64,000 nucleotides of DNA from Solirubrobacteraceae bacterium (GTDB lineage Bacteria > Actinomycetota > Thermoleophilia > Solirubrobacterales > Solirubrobacteraceae): NCBI GenBank assembly GCA_030447505.1, contig JAUJOT010000006.1, positions 62,001-126,000 on the forward strand, in the 5' to 3' direction. The notes beneath the pieces were generated by a model. The model saw only the letters and a program-made list of their open reading frames with translations, made no database searches and was not told the origin of the DNA. Within the stretch, counting starts at the first letter, position 1; the number at the start of each line of letters is the position of its first letter. Position numbers and translations under genes: made by a program. Below are positions 1 through 7,605 of this stretch, piece by piece.

Positions 1-311
1 ACCTGCGCCGCGAAGTGCCGGCCGCGCGCATGCAGCCGTCCGAGCAGCGGCGCCGACAGCGCCTGGGTGAGCGGCACGCTGACGCGCGACGGGCCGAGGA
101 CGGCGATCGTCTGCAGCATCGCGGCGAGGCTCGCGCCGTATCCGATCCGCGCGCCGGCGACCTGCGCCGCGCGGGCAAGCGCGACGCCGCCCGCGAGCGC
201 GACGGCGTAGCCGCCGGTCGGGACGACCCGCGAGGCGAGAAACGACGCGCTCGCGACGTGGGCGAGACCGGCCTGCGCGACGGCCTGCGAAGCGGGCTGA
301 TAGACGCGCAT
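1..311 (-). CDS. Hypothetical protein, N-terminal part (runs off the window)
   Basis: Open reading frame from an ATG at 311 that runs leftward off the window edge; 103 codons are visible with no stop. The peptide begins MRVYQPASQAVAQAGLAHV and is rich in Ala, Gly, Val and Leu, with stretches hydrophobic enough to touch a membrane, but I see no recognisable motif. It starts 16 bp after the stop of the DUF6504 gene on the same strand, so it is probably cotranscribed with the imuB-like gene and shares its LexA control. It is not the N-terminus of DnaE2, which often accompanies imuB. I do not recognise its function. Confidence 0.55.
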   Translation of the reverse strand, partial: MRVYQPASQAVAQAGLAHVASASFLASRVVPTGGYAVALAGGVALARAAQVAGARIGYGASLAAMLQTIAVLGPSRVSVPLTQALSAPLLGRLHARGRHFAAQ

Positions 312-327
312 GGAACGAGAGTGTGGC

Positions 328-573
328 TCAGCGCTGGCGATACCACCCCCGTTGCACGAGGTCGCGGAAGACGACGACGTTGCGCCCGCAGTGCGTGACG
401 ACCTCCCAGTAGCGCCGCCGCAGCGGGCGCTCGGTCCACCAGCGGTCCTCGACGAGCCAGGTTTCGCGGACGGCGTCGACCGCGCGCCCGTCGACCTGCA
501 GCGGTATGCCGGCGCTGTCGGCCTGCACCGTCGCCGGCTGCGGCGCGGCGATCCTCCGCGGACCCGGGCTCAC
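328..573 (-). CDS. DUF6504 family small protein
   Basis: 81-residue protein whose C-terminal half carries the DUF6504 signature: VREtWLVEDRWWTERPLRRRYWEVV followed by GRNVVVFRDLV, here with the conserved WW pair. The start is a GTG at 573 that overlaps the stop of the upstream ImuB-like gene in the form GTGA, so the two are translationally coupled. In many actinobacteria the same domain is fused to, or lies next to, Y-family polymerases; its biochemical role is unknown. Reading the region as one frameshifted polymerase is possible, but the exact GTGA overlap argues for two separate genes. Confidence 0.8.
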   Translation of the reverse strand: MSPGPRRIAAPQPATVQADSAGIPLQVDGRAVDAVRETWLVEDRWWTERPLRRRYWEVVTHCGRNVVVFRDLVQRGWYRQR

Positions 574-1805
574 CGGCTCCCGCTCCCGCTCCCGGCCGGT
601 CCGGGATCGAACGGCGACAGCACGACGCGCCGCTCGGGCACGCGCGAGTCGGGATCGATCTCCAGGACGCGCAGCGCCGCGTCGGGCCCGGCGACGGCGC
701 GCGCCTGGCGAACGGCCTCGCGCAGGCGCTCGTCGCGGCGTGCTGCGCCGTCGTCGAAGAGCGCGCGCGGCTCGCGATCGGGCGGGCCGAAGCGCTCCAC
801 GATGAGCTCCAACGTGTCGGCGGGCGCGGGCAGCAGCGCCAGGCGGCCACCGAGCGCGAGGCGCATCCGTTGGGCGTCGGCGAGCGCCTCGCGAAAGACG
901 ACGCGCTCGCGCCACGTGCCGCCCTCGACGAGCCGCGCCGAGAGCACGACGGAGCGCAGCGTCCGCCCGCGCCGCTCGCGGCGCGCGAGCAGGCGGTCCA
1001 CCAGCAGCCCGAGCGCGCGCCCGAGCTGCTCGCCGGAGCCGGACTCCGGCAGCTCGAGCGCCTCGCGCAGCAGCTCGCCCGGCTGGCGCGGGCGCAGCGG
1101 CGTGTCCTGCCCGCGGGCGAGATCGTGGGCGAGCAGGCCCGGGCGCCCGAAGCGATCGGCGACGGCGTCGCGCGGCAGCGCCGCGAGGTCGCCGAGCGTC
1201 GCGATCCCGAGCCGCTGCAACGGCTCGACGAGAGCCGCGGTCTGCGCGCGACGGCGCAGCAGCTCGACCGGATGCGGGGCGAGCTCGGCCGCCCCGGCGA
1301 CCCGCCGCGGCCGCCGGACGCGCGCGCCGGACGCCGCCACGAACGCACAGAAGCGGGTCGGCCCCTGCCCGATCCGCGGGCCGGCCAGCACCCGCCGCAG
1401 GCGCTCGGAGCCGTCCTGGGCGAGGTAGCCCTCGGCGAGCATCGTCACGATGCGGCCGGCGTGCAGGCGCTCCAGGGCGCGGGCATCGAAGCAGGCCTCG
1501 CCCGGCCGCAGCGACTCGACGGCGGCGCCGAGGCCCTCCAGCCGCGCGAGCGCGCGCTCCCATAGCTCGGCGACGCCGATCGGGTCAGGCGGCACGAGCG
1601 CCAGCCGCGGGCAGCGCGACAGCGCCTCCCCGATCCGCATCCCCGCGTGGATCCCGAACGCCTCAGCGGCCTGCGAGACGGCGCCGACGAACAGCTCGCG
1701 GCCGAGTTCCGGGGCGAGCGCCGCCGGCTCACCGAGCCGAGTGGGACGGAGCCCCGCGGCGACCGCGAGCTCAAATCGCTCGAGCAGGACGCAGACGATC
1801 GTCAT
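570..1805 (-). CDS. imuB-like: ImuB-like Y-family DNA polymerase protein
   Basis: 411-residue protein related to ImuB, the catalytically dead Y-family polymerase that, with ImuA and DnaE2, forms the damage-induced mutasome in many bacteria. The N-terminal VCVLLERFELAVAAG corresponds to the palm strand that carries the first metal-binding Asp in true polymerases; that Asp is absent. Further on are SQAAEAFGIHAGMRIGEAL, the FDARAL strand, and a thumb/little-finger region with RFGRPGLLAHDLARGQD. I chose ATG 1805 (MTIVCVLLERF) over ATG 1823 because a LexA box occupies 1808-1819 directly upstream, which would suit a short or leaderless transcript. DUF6504 follows with a 4-bp overlap. No imuA or dnaE2 lies in the window. 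Confidence 0.85.
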   Translation of the reverse strand: MTIVCVLLERFELAVAAGLRPTRLGEPAALAPELGRELFVGAVSQAAEAFGIHAGMRIGEALSRCPRLALVPPDPIGVAELWERALARLEGLGAAVESLRPGEACFDARALERLHAGRIVTMLAEGYLAQDGSERLRRVLAGPRIGQGPTRFCAFVAASGARVRRPRRVAGAAELAPHPVELLRRRAQTAALVEPLQRLGIATLGDLAALPRDAVADRFGRPGLLAHDLARGQDTPLRPRQPGELLREALELPESGSGEQLGRALGLLVDRLLARRERRGRTLRSVVLSARLVEGGTWRERVVFREALADAQRMRLALGGRLALLPAPADTLELIVERFGPPDREPRALFDDGAARRDERLREAVRQARAVAGPDAALRVLEIDPDSRVPERRVVLSPFDPGPAGSGSGSR

Positions 1806-1807
1806 GA

Positions 1808-1819
1808 GAACGTATGTTC
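1808..1819. promoter_or_regulatory. LexA-binding SOS box upstream of the imuB-like gene
   Basis: GAACGTATGTTC, a perfect GAAC-N4-GTTC palindrome matching the Gram-positive/actinobacterial SOS box. It lies 3 bp upstream of the preferred ATG of the imuB-like gene. A second box of the same form stands in front of lexA in this window. The position predicts direct LexA repression of imuB, DUF6504 and the following gene. Confidence 0.8.
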
Positions 1820-1887
1820 GCATCGATCGAGGAGCCGCGCAAGGAACCTTGGCGGCGCACGGGCACGCTCGTAAGCTGAGCGCCGTG

Positions 1888-4437
1888 ATGCGGGCGCACG
1901 CGATGTTCGATACGCGGACGAAGGCGCGCTCGCTTGCGTTCCTCTACGGCGCCGCGGCGCTCACCTGCGTGCTGACGGTCCTGCTGCCGCACGTCCCGTC
2001 GGTCGAGGAGCGCTCCGTGCTCGTGCTCGGCGCGGTCTCGCTCGCGCTGGCGCTCGTCTTCCTGCGCGTTGCCGGTCAGGTTTCCGACGGTCTCGTGCAC
2101 CTCGCGCTCGCCGTGGTGACGGTGATGCTCAGCCTCGTCATCCACTACACGCACAACACGACGCTCTACGCGCTGATCTACACGTGGCCGGCGCTGTACG
2201 CGTTCTACTTCTTCTCCAGCCCCGTCGCGCTCGGCCACCTCGCGTTCATCGGCGCTGCCTACGCGACCGTCCTGCGCATCGACGACACGATGGACGCGAC
2301 GATCCGCCTCGTGCTCGTCCTCGGCACGCCGCTCGTCGTCGGCCTGCTGATCTCGCGCCTGCTCGGCGTCGTGCGCTCCGGCATCGAGCGCAGTGCCCGC
2401 CAGGAGCGGGCGCTTCGCTCCAGCGAGGGGCGCACGCGGCTGATCGTCGACAGCGCGCGCGACGGCTTCATCTCGACCGACGCGCAGGGGCGCGTGCTCG
2501 ACATCAACGCCGCGGCCGAGCGGCTGCTCGGCCGCTCGCGCGCCGACGTGCTCGGCCGCCCGTTCCAGGAGCTCGGCATCCCGCGCGAGGCGCACGCGAA
2601 GTTCATCCAGCGGCGGCGTGACCTGCTGAAGGCCGCGCGCGAGGGCGGCACGCGCCACCTCGAGCAGCGCGTGACGATCAACCGGCCCGACGGGACGCAG
2701 CTGCGCGGCGAGACGATGATCTGGGTCGTCGAGCGCGACGGCGAGCTGATGTTCAACGCCCGCCTGTCGGACATCGGCGACCGCCTGCTCGAGGAGCGAA
2801 AGCGCGAGCGGCTCGTGCGCGCGGAGGCGGCCCGCGCGGAGGCCGAGCGGGCGGCGCTGACGATCGGGCGGCTGCAGGCGGTCGCCGACGCTGCGCTGAC
2901 GCAGCGCGACCTCGACGCGCTCGGCCCGGAGATCCTCGCCCGCACGCGGGAAGTGCTCGACGCGGAGGCGGCGGCGCTGCTGCTCGTCCAGGACGACGGC
3001 GACCTGTCGCTGCTGAGCTCCGATCCGGTCGTCGCCGAGCGCCGGCCCAACCGCGTGCCGGCCGACGCCGGCATCGCGGGCCGAGTGCTCGCGACGCGGC
3101 GCCCCGTGCTGCTCAACGATCCGCCTGCCTCCGCGCTCGCCGACCCGGCGATCCTCGCTGCCGGCATCTCCTCGCTGCTCGCCGTGCCGCTGATCGCGCA
3201 TGAGGAGATCATCGGCGTCATCGAAGTCGGCGTGCGCCCGCCGCGGCGGCTGAGCGCCGAGGACGTCGACCTGCTGCGGCTGACGGCCGATCGCGTGGCG
3301 CTCGCGATCGAGCACGTGCGCGCCTACGGCCGCGAGCACCGGATCGCCGAGACGCTGCAGCGCAGCCTGCTGCCGCAGACGCTCCCGTCGCTGCCGGGCG
3401 TCGCGCTCGCCGGGCGCTACCTGCCGGCGGCATCGGAGGCCGAGGTCGGCGGCGACTGGTACGACGCGATCGGCCTGAGCGGTGGGCGCGTGCTGCTCGT
3501 CATGGGCGACGTGTCGGGCAAGGGGCTGGCGGCCGCGTCGATGCTCGGGGCGTTGCGCAGCGCCATCCGCGCCTATGCGCTGGAAGGCCACGCGCCCGCG
3601 CAGATCGCCGACCGCCTCAACACGTTCGTGCTCGCCGAGCCGTCGCGCGAGCACATGGCGACGCTCGTGCTCGCGGTCTTCGACCCTGTCGACGCCGAGC
3701 TGTCGTACGTCAACGCCGGCCACCCGCCGCCGCTCGCCCTGAGCGCCGAGGGAACGCCGCAGTTCCTCGACGGCGCGCGCTCGGTGCCGCTCGGCGTGCT
3801 GCCGTTTCCCGGCTATCAGGAGGAGACGGTGACGCTCGAGTCCGGCGGCGCGCTCGTGCTCTACACGGACGGGCTCGTCGAGCGCCGCGCGGAGAACCTC
3901 GACCGCGGACTGGATCGGCTCTCGGTCGCCGCCTCGGAGGGACCGCTGGAGACCGAGGCGCTCTGCGATCGATTGCTGCGCGCGGTACTGCCGAGCGGCG
4001 CGACGAACGACGACGTGGCGCTGCTGACGCTCTGCCACGTGCCGCTCGGCTCGCGTCTGGCGCTCGACCTGCCCAGCGAACCGAGCGCGCTGCGTTCACT
4101 GCGCGCGCTGCTGCGCCGCTGGCTCGCGCAGGCCGAGGCCTCCGACGTCGACGTGCACGCGATCGTGATGGCCTGCAGCGAGGCCTGCACGAACGCGATC
4201 GAGCATGCCGGCGCGGCGCCCGACGAGACGATCGCCTTCGAGGCGGTCCTGCGCGACGGCGAGGTCGACATCGTCGTGCGCGACCGCGGGCAGTGGCGCG
4301 ACGAGTGCCCGCCGAGCGACCAGGGCCGTGGGCTGGAGCTGATCGACGCGCTGATGGACGACGTCGAGCTCGAGCCGACGCCGGACGGGACGACGGTGCG
4401 CCTGCGGCGACGCCTGACCGAGAGCGTGAGCGTATGA
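1888..4437 (+). CDS. Membrane PAS-GAF-SpoIIE phosphatase with HATPase domain
   Basis: 849-residue regulator of a partner-switching pathway. Residues about 15-165 hold roughly six hydrophobic helices, an MASE-like membrane sensor. A PAS domain follows (about 180-300, with GFISTDAQGRVLDIN), then a GAF domain (about 325-480). A PP2C/SpoIIE phosphatase domain spans about 515-715, with GGDWYDA, GDVSGKG and NDDVALLTL carrying the metal-binding Asp residues. A C-terminal anti-sigma-type HATPase (about 720-845) has EACTNAIEHA as N-box and QGRGLELI as G-box. ATG 1888 was chosen over the far longer upstream reading, which runs through the imuB region. The last bases overlap the STAS gene as ATGA. It probably both dephosphorylates and phosphorylates the downstream STAS protein. 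Confidence 0.9.
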   Translation: MRAHAMFDTRTKARSLAFLYGAAALTCVLTVLLPHVPSVEERSVLVLGAVSLALALVFLRVAGQVSDGLVHLALAVVTVMLSLVIHYTHNTTLYALIYTWPALYAFYFFSSPVALGHLAFIGAAYATVLRIDDTMDATIRLVLVLGTPLVVGLLISRLLGVVRSGIERSARQERALRSSEGRTRLIVDSARDGFISTDAQGRVLDINAAAERLLGRSRADVLGRPFQELGIPREAHAKFIQRRRDLLKAAREGGTRHLEQRVTINRPDGTQLRGETMIWVVERDGELMFNARLSDIGDRLLEERKRERLVRAEAARAEAERAALTIGRLQAVADAALTQRDLDALGPEILARTREVLDAEAAALLLVQDDGDLSLLSSDPVVAERRPNRVPADAGIAGRVLATRRPVLLNDPPASALADPAILAAGISSLLAVPLIAHEEIIGVIEVGVRPPRRLSAEDVDLLRLTADRVALAIEHVRAYGREHRIAETLQRSLLPQTLPSLPGVALAGRYLPAASEAEVGGDWYDAIGLSGGRVLLVMGDVSGKGLAAASMLGALRSAIRAYALEGHAPAQIADRLNTFVLAEPSREHMATLVLAVFDPVDAELSYVNAGHPPPLALSAEGTPQFLDGARSVPLGVLPFPGYQEETVTLESGGALVLYTDGLVERRAENLDRGLDRLSVAASEGPLETEALCDRLLRAVLPSGATNDDVALLTLCHVPLGSRLALDLPSEPSALRSLRALLRRWLAQAEASDVDVHAIVMACSEACTNAIEHAGAAPDETIAFEAVLRDGEVDIVVRDRGQWRDECPPSDQGRGLELIDALMDDVELEPTPDGTTVRLRRRLTESVSV

Positions 4438-4787
4438 ACGTCGACGGGGCGACGCTCACGAGCTCCCTGCACGGCAACCACGTGATCGTCTCCGTCGGCG
4501 GCGAGATCGACGTCTTCAACGCCGCCCGGCTGATCGCGCTCGTCGAGGCCGCGGTGCCGACCGACGCTCATGGCGCCGTGCTCGATCTCACGGGCGTCGG
4601 CTTTCTGGACTCGACCGCGATCCGCAAGCTGTTCGCGCTCACGAGCCGGCTGCGCGAGCGCCGCCAGCACGTGCGGGTCGTGACGCCGTGCGGGAGCACG
4701 GTGCTGCGCACGCTCGAGCTCGTGCAGTTCGGACGGGCGGCGCCGATGCACGCATCGCTCGAGGAGGCGCTGGCCGAGCTGGGTTGA
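4434..4787 (+). CDS. STAS-domain anti-sigma factor antagonist
   Basis: 117-residue single-domain STAS protein. It has the typical core VSVGGEIDVFNAARL followed by AVLDLTGVGFLDSTAIRKLF; the Ser in the FLDSTA motif is the expected phosphorylation site. Its start overlaps the stop of the SpoIIE/HATPase gene by the ATGA junction, so the two products are made together. In such pairs the kinase domain phosphorylates the STAS protein and the PP2C domain removes the phosphate, controlling an anti-sigma factor or another effector. No sigma factor gene is nearby, so the downstream target is unknown. Confidence 0.9.
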   Translation: MNVDGATLTSSLHGNHVIVSVGGEIDVFNAARLIALVEAAVPTDAHGAVLDLTGVGFLDSTAIRKLFALTSRLRERRQHVRVVTPCGSTVLRTLELVQFGRAAPMHASLEEALAELG

Positions 4788-4812
4788 AGCGCGGCGGGCG
4801 GGGCGCCGCCCT

Positions 4813-5931
4813 TCAACGCGGCGCGCCGGCAGAGCCGGCGATCCTGTTGGTGGCGTCGCCTGGCGCTGGATGTTCGCGGCTGGCGAGCGAAATTCGGTAG
4901 CGGTAGAGGGTTCCCTCGTCATCGACGAGGTAGGTGTCGGCGTCGTCGCGGTGGTGGTGCAAGATCAGCCGGTCGCTGCGTTCGGCGAGCTGTGCGAGCG
5001 CGTCGATGCTGGTCACGTCGATTTGCCGGCCGTCCTGCGTTGGGCGCGATCCCGGCGATTGGGACGATCAGCTGCTCGTAGCGCGCGTGGATCTGCGCCG
5101 CGGGAGAGGCCGCGCGGCGCCGGCGGCGCAGCGCGCCGAGCAGCGCGGTGGTCGCGAGCAGAAGACCGGCGAGCGCGATCCAGCGGGCGTCGCTACTGGC
5201 AGGCTATGGCCTCTGACGCTCAGGATATTCGGCGCCCTAGCGGGGATCGCGACGGTCGCACGCCGGCTCGGCCGTAGGTCATTCTGCTTGTCGTCGGTGG
5301 AGGTGGTTGCGCTGCTGGCGGGTCGCAGCTGCAGGTCATCGAGCTGAAAGCTCAGTGCGGGGCGGTAGTCGCTGGACAGCGGCTGGCCGGCGAGCGTGCC
5401 GGTGAGGTGCACGCGCGACAGCACGGTGAGGGTGTAGCTGCCGCCGGCGGGAGCGCCGGTGAGCCGCTGCACGCGTCCGATCAGCGATCGCAGGCGGCGC
5501 AGGTCAAGCGTCACCTGGCGGCTGGTCTGGTTGCCCGCGAAGCGGGTGGGAGCGGCGAGCTGAATGCTGCGGCTCCAACCGGTCGGGCTGGTGAGCCGCA
5601 GACGGACGTCCTGCGTACCGCTGATCCTGTGCGCGGCCGCGGTGACCAGTCGGTAGGCGACGCGGACGCGGACGTTCTGCACGAGTCGAACGAAGACGGC
5701 GTCTCCGGTCCTCACGCGCCCGCCGGGGTAGACCGGGCCGCGGGGTGCCTGCGCGCGGTAGCCGAAGCTGACCTGCTCCGTATAAGCCTTCTTCGCCATC
5801 ACCGGTCTGGTCGTCGGGCGCGTAAACGCCGCCAGGCCCAACACGACGAACGCGGCGATTGCCAGGGCTGCTGCAGCGAGGATCTGCTGCGCGCTGATGG
5901 TATGGGCTGCGCGGTGCTGTCGAGAGGTCAC
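4813..5931 (-). pseudogene. Frameshifted DUF5305 family membrane protein
   Basis: Three segments of one protein lie in different frames. From a probable GTG at 5931 comes an N-terminal helix (QQILAAAALAIAAFVVLG), then the extracellular DUF5305 domain (PRGPVYPGGRVRTGDAVFVR) up to about 5330. Near 5190-5060 the reading shifts to a second helix (WIALAGLLLATTALLGAL) and AQIHARYEQLIVPIAG. At about 5030 it shifts again to the conserved cytoplasmic tail SIDALAQLAERSDRLILHHH, ending at 4813. A stop codon precedes the second helix in its own frame, so at least two lesions exist. This protein usually stands next to a signal-peptidase-like gene; only a short hydrophobic stretch (minus strand, about 5990-6050) hints at one, cut off by the adjacent transposase relic. 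Confidence 0.75.
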
Positions 5932-6080
5932 GGGTCGGTCTCCTTGGCGGCGACGGGTTGGGTCGTGGCGGCGACGAGCGCGGCGTCGTCGCCGCGGTTG
6001 GGTGCCCGCCAGCAGCAGCAGGGCGGCGCCACCGATCAGTACGCAGGCTCGTCGGGCTGCACCGTTGCGGCATCGGCCGG

Positions 6081-6425
6081 CATTGGGAGCCCGAGGGACT
6101 GATCGCGTGTTGCACGCTTGTCGACGACGACGGCACTCGGCTTCCGTGAAGCCACCCGTGCCGATGAAGAGCACCTGTCGGCGTGGCTGGCCGACGAGGT
6201 ATGTCCAGGCGAACCGGACGACGTCGTCAGCGCGACGCGCTACTGGGTCGCTGTCGCGACGAGCGGATCGAGCCGCCGGGGCGCCTTGATCGGATCCTCG
6301 GCGCGGCTCGACGGATGGCCGACGAGCGCTTCTGCGATGCAACCGTCGCACGGCTGTCAGCCGCAACGATCGCAAGGCTCGAGGAGCTCGTCGCCGGTCG
6401 ACAGGGCCAGGGCCCGTCGTGTGAC
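6081..6425 (+). mobile_element. Relic of a Tn3-family transposase (DUF4158-type N-terminal region)
   Basis: Fragments of one transposase N-terminal region survive in two frames. The first is HWEPEGLIACCTLVDDDGTRL (6081-6143), which corresponds to the usual LIACWTLVDDD start. The second, from about 6136, is LGFREATRADEEHLSAWLADEVCPG. The third, from about 6228, is DALLGRCRDERIEPPGRLDR and then a segment ending ATIARLEELVAG. The first and second pieces are normally far apart, so an internal deletion has occurred, and the second and third are out of frame. The catalytic C-terminal domain is absent and I saw no terminal inverted repeats. The relic abuts the broken DUF5305 gene, suggesting an old insertion that damaged the neighbouring genes. 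Confidence 0.75.
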
Positions 6426-6460
6426 CGTGACGAGACCCCGGCGAACCGGGGGCATAGAAA

Positions 6461-6480
6461 AGCCCCGCCGGAGCGGGGCT
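6461..6480 (-). terminator. Rho-independent terminator downstream of rnpB
   Basis: A perfect 8-bp stem (AGCCCCGC / GCGGGGCT) with loop CGGA, followed on the minus strand by TTTTCT. It lies just beyond the 3' end of RNase P RNA. On the plus strand it is followed by TTTC, so it may also stop rightward transcription from the transposase relic. Confidence 0.8.
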
Positions 6481-6485
6481 TTCCC

Positions 6486-6820
6486 GTAGCGGACCGGTAA
6501 GCCGGATTCTGTCGTGAGCAGCCATCCATCTGACGCGGCCGACCTGGACCTTGGCGGGCAGCCTGCAAGCGGTCCTGCTTGGCCTTGCATCGAGTGGGGT
6601 TTGCCTGGCCGCCGTGTCGCCACGGCGCCGGTGCGCTCTTACCGCACCTTTTCACCCTTGCCTGTGCGCGAATGAGCGCGATTCGCCCAGCCGCGCCATC
6701 GGCGGTGTGTTTCTGTGGCACTTTCCCGCGGGTTTCCCCGGGTCGGGTTCCCGACCACCCTGCCCTGTGATGTCCGGACTTTCCTCGAAGGACAAGCCTC
6801 CGCGGCTGCTTGGTCTGCCC
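6486..6820 (-). ncRNA. rnpB: RNase P RNA, bacterial type A
   Basis: The minus strand carries the diagnostic RNase P RNA elements: near the 5' end GGCTTGTCCTTCGAGGAAAG followed by TCCGGACAT; in the middle GGGTGAAAAGGTGCGGTAAG and AGCGCACCG; near the 3' end CACGACAGAATCCGGCTTA. The terminal helix P1 can be drawn between 6812-6818 and 6490-6496 (one G-U pair), which sets the approximate ends. The RNA is the catalytic subunit that trims tRNA 5' leaders. A promoter and a terminator flank it. End positions are good to within about 10 bases. Confidence 0.95.
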
Positions 6821-6824
6821 TTTC

Positions 6825-6852
6825 AGGGTAGCTGTGCGCCCTCTGCTCGCAA
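6825..6852 (-). promoter_or_regulatory. Probable housekeeping promoter of rnpB
   Basis: On the minus strand TTGCGA (6852-6847) and TACCCT (6830-6825) are separated by 16 bp. Transcription would start about 6820, matching the 5' end expected from RNase P helix P1. The -10 element is only a moderate match. Confidence 0.5.
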
Positions 6853-6872
6853 GCGTGGATAGGGTCCTGCAG

Positions 6873-7364
6873 ATGGGAGAGGTGCTCGGCCGGCGGATCG
6901 TGGCGGCGGTCATCGACGTCGCGATCATCGGCATCCTGCTCGTCGCGATCGCGAAGGGCCTTGGCAACGAGGAAGCGCGCGAGTATTCGCTGTGGGCCGA
7001 GACGCAGGGCGCCCCGCGGGCGCTCTTCTTTCTGCTGACGTTCGCCTACTTCTTCGGCACGGAGCTCGTCTCGGGGCAGACGCTCGGCAAGCGCGTCATG
7101 AAGCTGCGCGTGGTGTGCGAAGACGGCACGAAGGCTGGAGCCGGACCGGTGTTCGTCCGCAACCTGCTGCGGGCGATCGACTGGCTGCCGAGCCTGTACA
7201 TCGTCGGCGCGATCACCGTCTTCGCGACCCGCCAGCGGCGGATGCGCCTGGGCGACATGGCCGCCAAGACGAAGGTCGTCGGCGACGAGGCCGGTTCTCG
7301 CGAGCCGCCGGAGAAACCCGAGCGGCCCGACGACGAAGACGTCCTCGCGCAGATCCTTCGCTAG
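6873..7364 (+). CDS. RDD family membrane protein
   Basis: 163-residue protein with the RDD-family pattern. The first helix begins GRRIVAAVIDVAIIGILL with the Arg-Asp pair. A second helix (ALFFLLTFAYFFGTELV) is followed by the conserved GQTLGKRVMKLRVV. A third helix (IDWLPSLYIVGAITVFA) precedes QRRMRLGDMAAKTKVV. The C-terminal 30 residues are charged and cytosolic. Members are three-helix inner-membrane proteins of mostly unknown or transport-related role. The start is ATG 6873; a GTG at 6855 is possible. The stop codon lies inside a pentanucleotide repeat shared with the convergent zinc-ribbon gene. Confidence 0.85.
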   Translation: MGEVLGRRIVAAVIDVAIIGILLVAIAKGLGNEEAREYSLWAETQGAPRALFFLLTFAYFFGTELVSGQTLGKRVMKLRVVCEDGTKAGAGPVFVRNLLRAIDWLPSLYIVGAITVFATRQRRMRLGDMAAKTKVVGDEAGSREPPEKPERPDDEDVLAQILR

Positions 7365-7392
7365 CTCAGCTCAGCTCAGCTCAGCTCAGCTC
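7363..7392. repeat. Pentanucleotide tandem repeat (AGCTC)6
   Basis: Six uninterrupted copies of AGCTC. The array spans the stop codon of the RDD gene (7362-7364) and the last codons and stop of the convergent zinc-ribbon gene (stop 7383-7381). Such arrays can change copy number by slippage. Here that could alter the last residues of the zinc-ribbon protein or the convergent 3' ends. Confidence 0.9.
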
Positions 7393-7605
7393 CGTCCGGC
7401 ACTCGCCGCAGCGACCCCCGACCGTCGACGGCCCTGATCCGTAGCGGGGCTCCAGTCCCCCGTGACAGATCGGGCACGTCGCGGTGCGGTGCGCGATGAG
7501 GTCCTCCCAGGCGCCGGAGAGCAGGTCCTCCAGCGTCGGCCCCTCGCGCGGGGACCGGCTCGCCGGCAGCACGGCAAGCGGCCGCTCGAGATCGACGACC
7601 GCCAT
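7381..7605 (-). CDS. Small zinc-ribbon protein downstream of lexA
   Basis: 74-residue protein with a C-terminal treble of paired cysteines, CPICHGG then CGECRTEL, that should bind one zinc ion. The middle reads TLEDLLSGAWEDLIAHRTA. Its ATG (7605-7603) shares one base with the lexA stop codon (TGATG), so it is translationally coupled to lexA and very likely under SOS control. The function is unknown; a DNA- or RNA-contact role is only a guess from the zinc ribbon. The last codons lie in the AGCTC repeat. Confidence 0.75.
   Translation of the reverse strand: MAVVDLERPLAVLPASRSPREGPTLEDLLSGAWEDLIAHRTATCPICHGGLEPRYGSGPSTVGGRCGECRTELS

Noticed and set aside
1450-1887. A longer N-terminus for the SpoIIE phosphatase starting at 1450
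   Set aside because: That extension runs antisense through the imuB-like gene and its SOS box and has biased composition; ATG 1888 directly precedes the first membrane helix.
5932-6075. C-terminal remnant of a signal peptidase upstream of the DUF5305 pseudogene
   Set aside because: Only one hydrophobic stretch followed by an Arg-rich tail can be seen; no catalytic motif is present, so it is mentioned but not listed as a gene.
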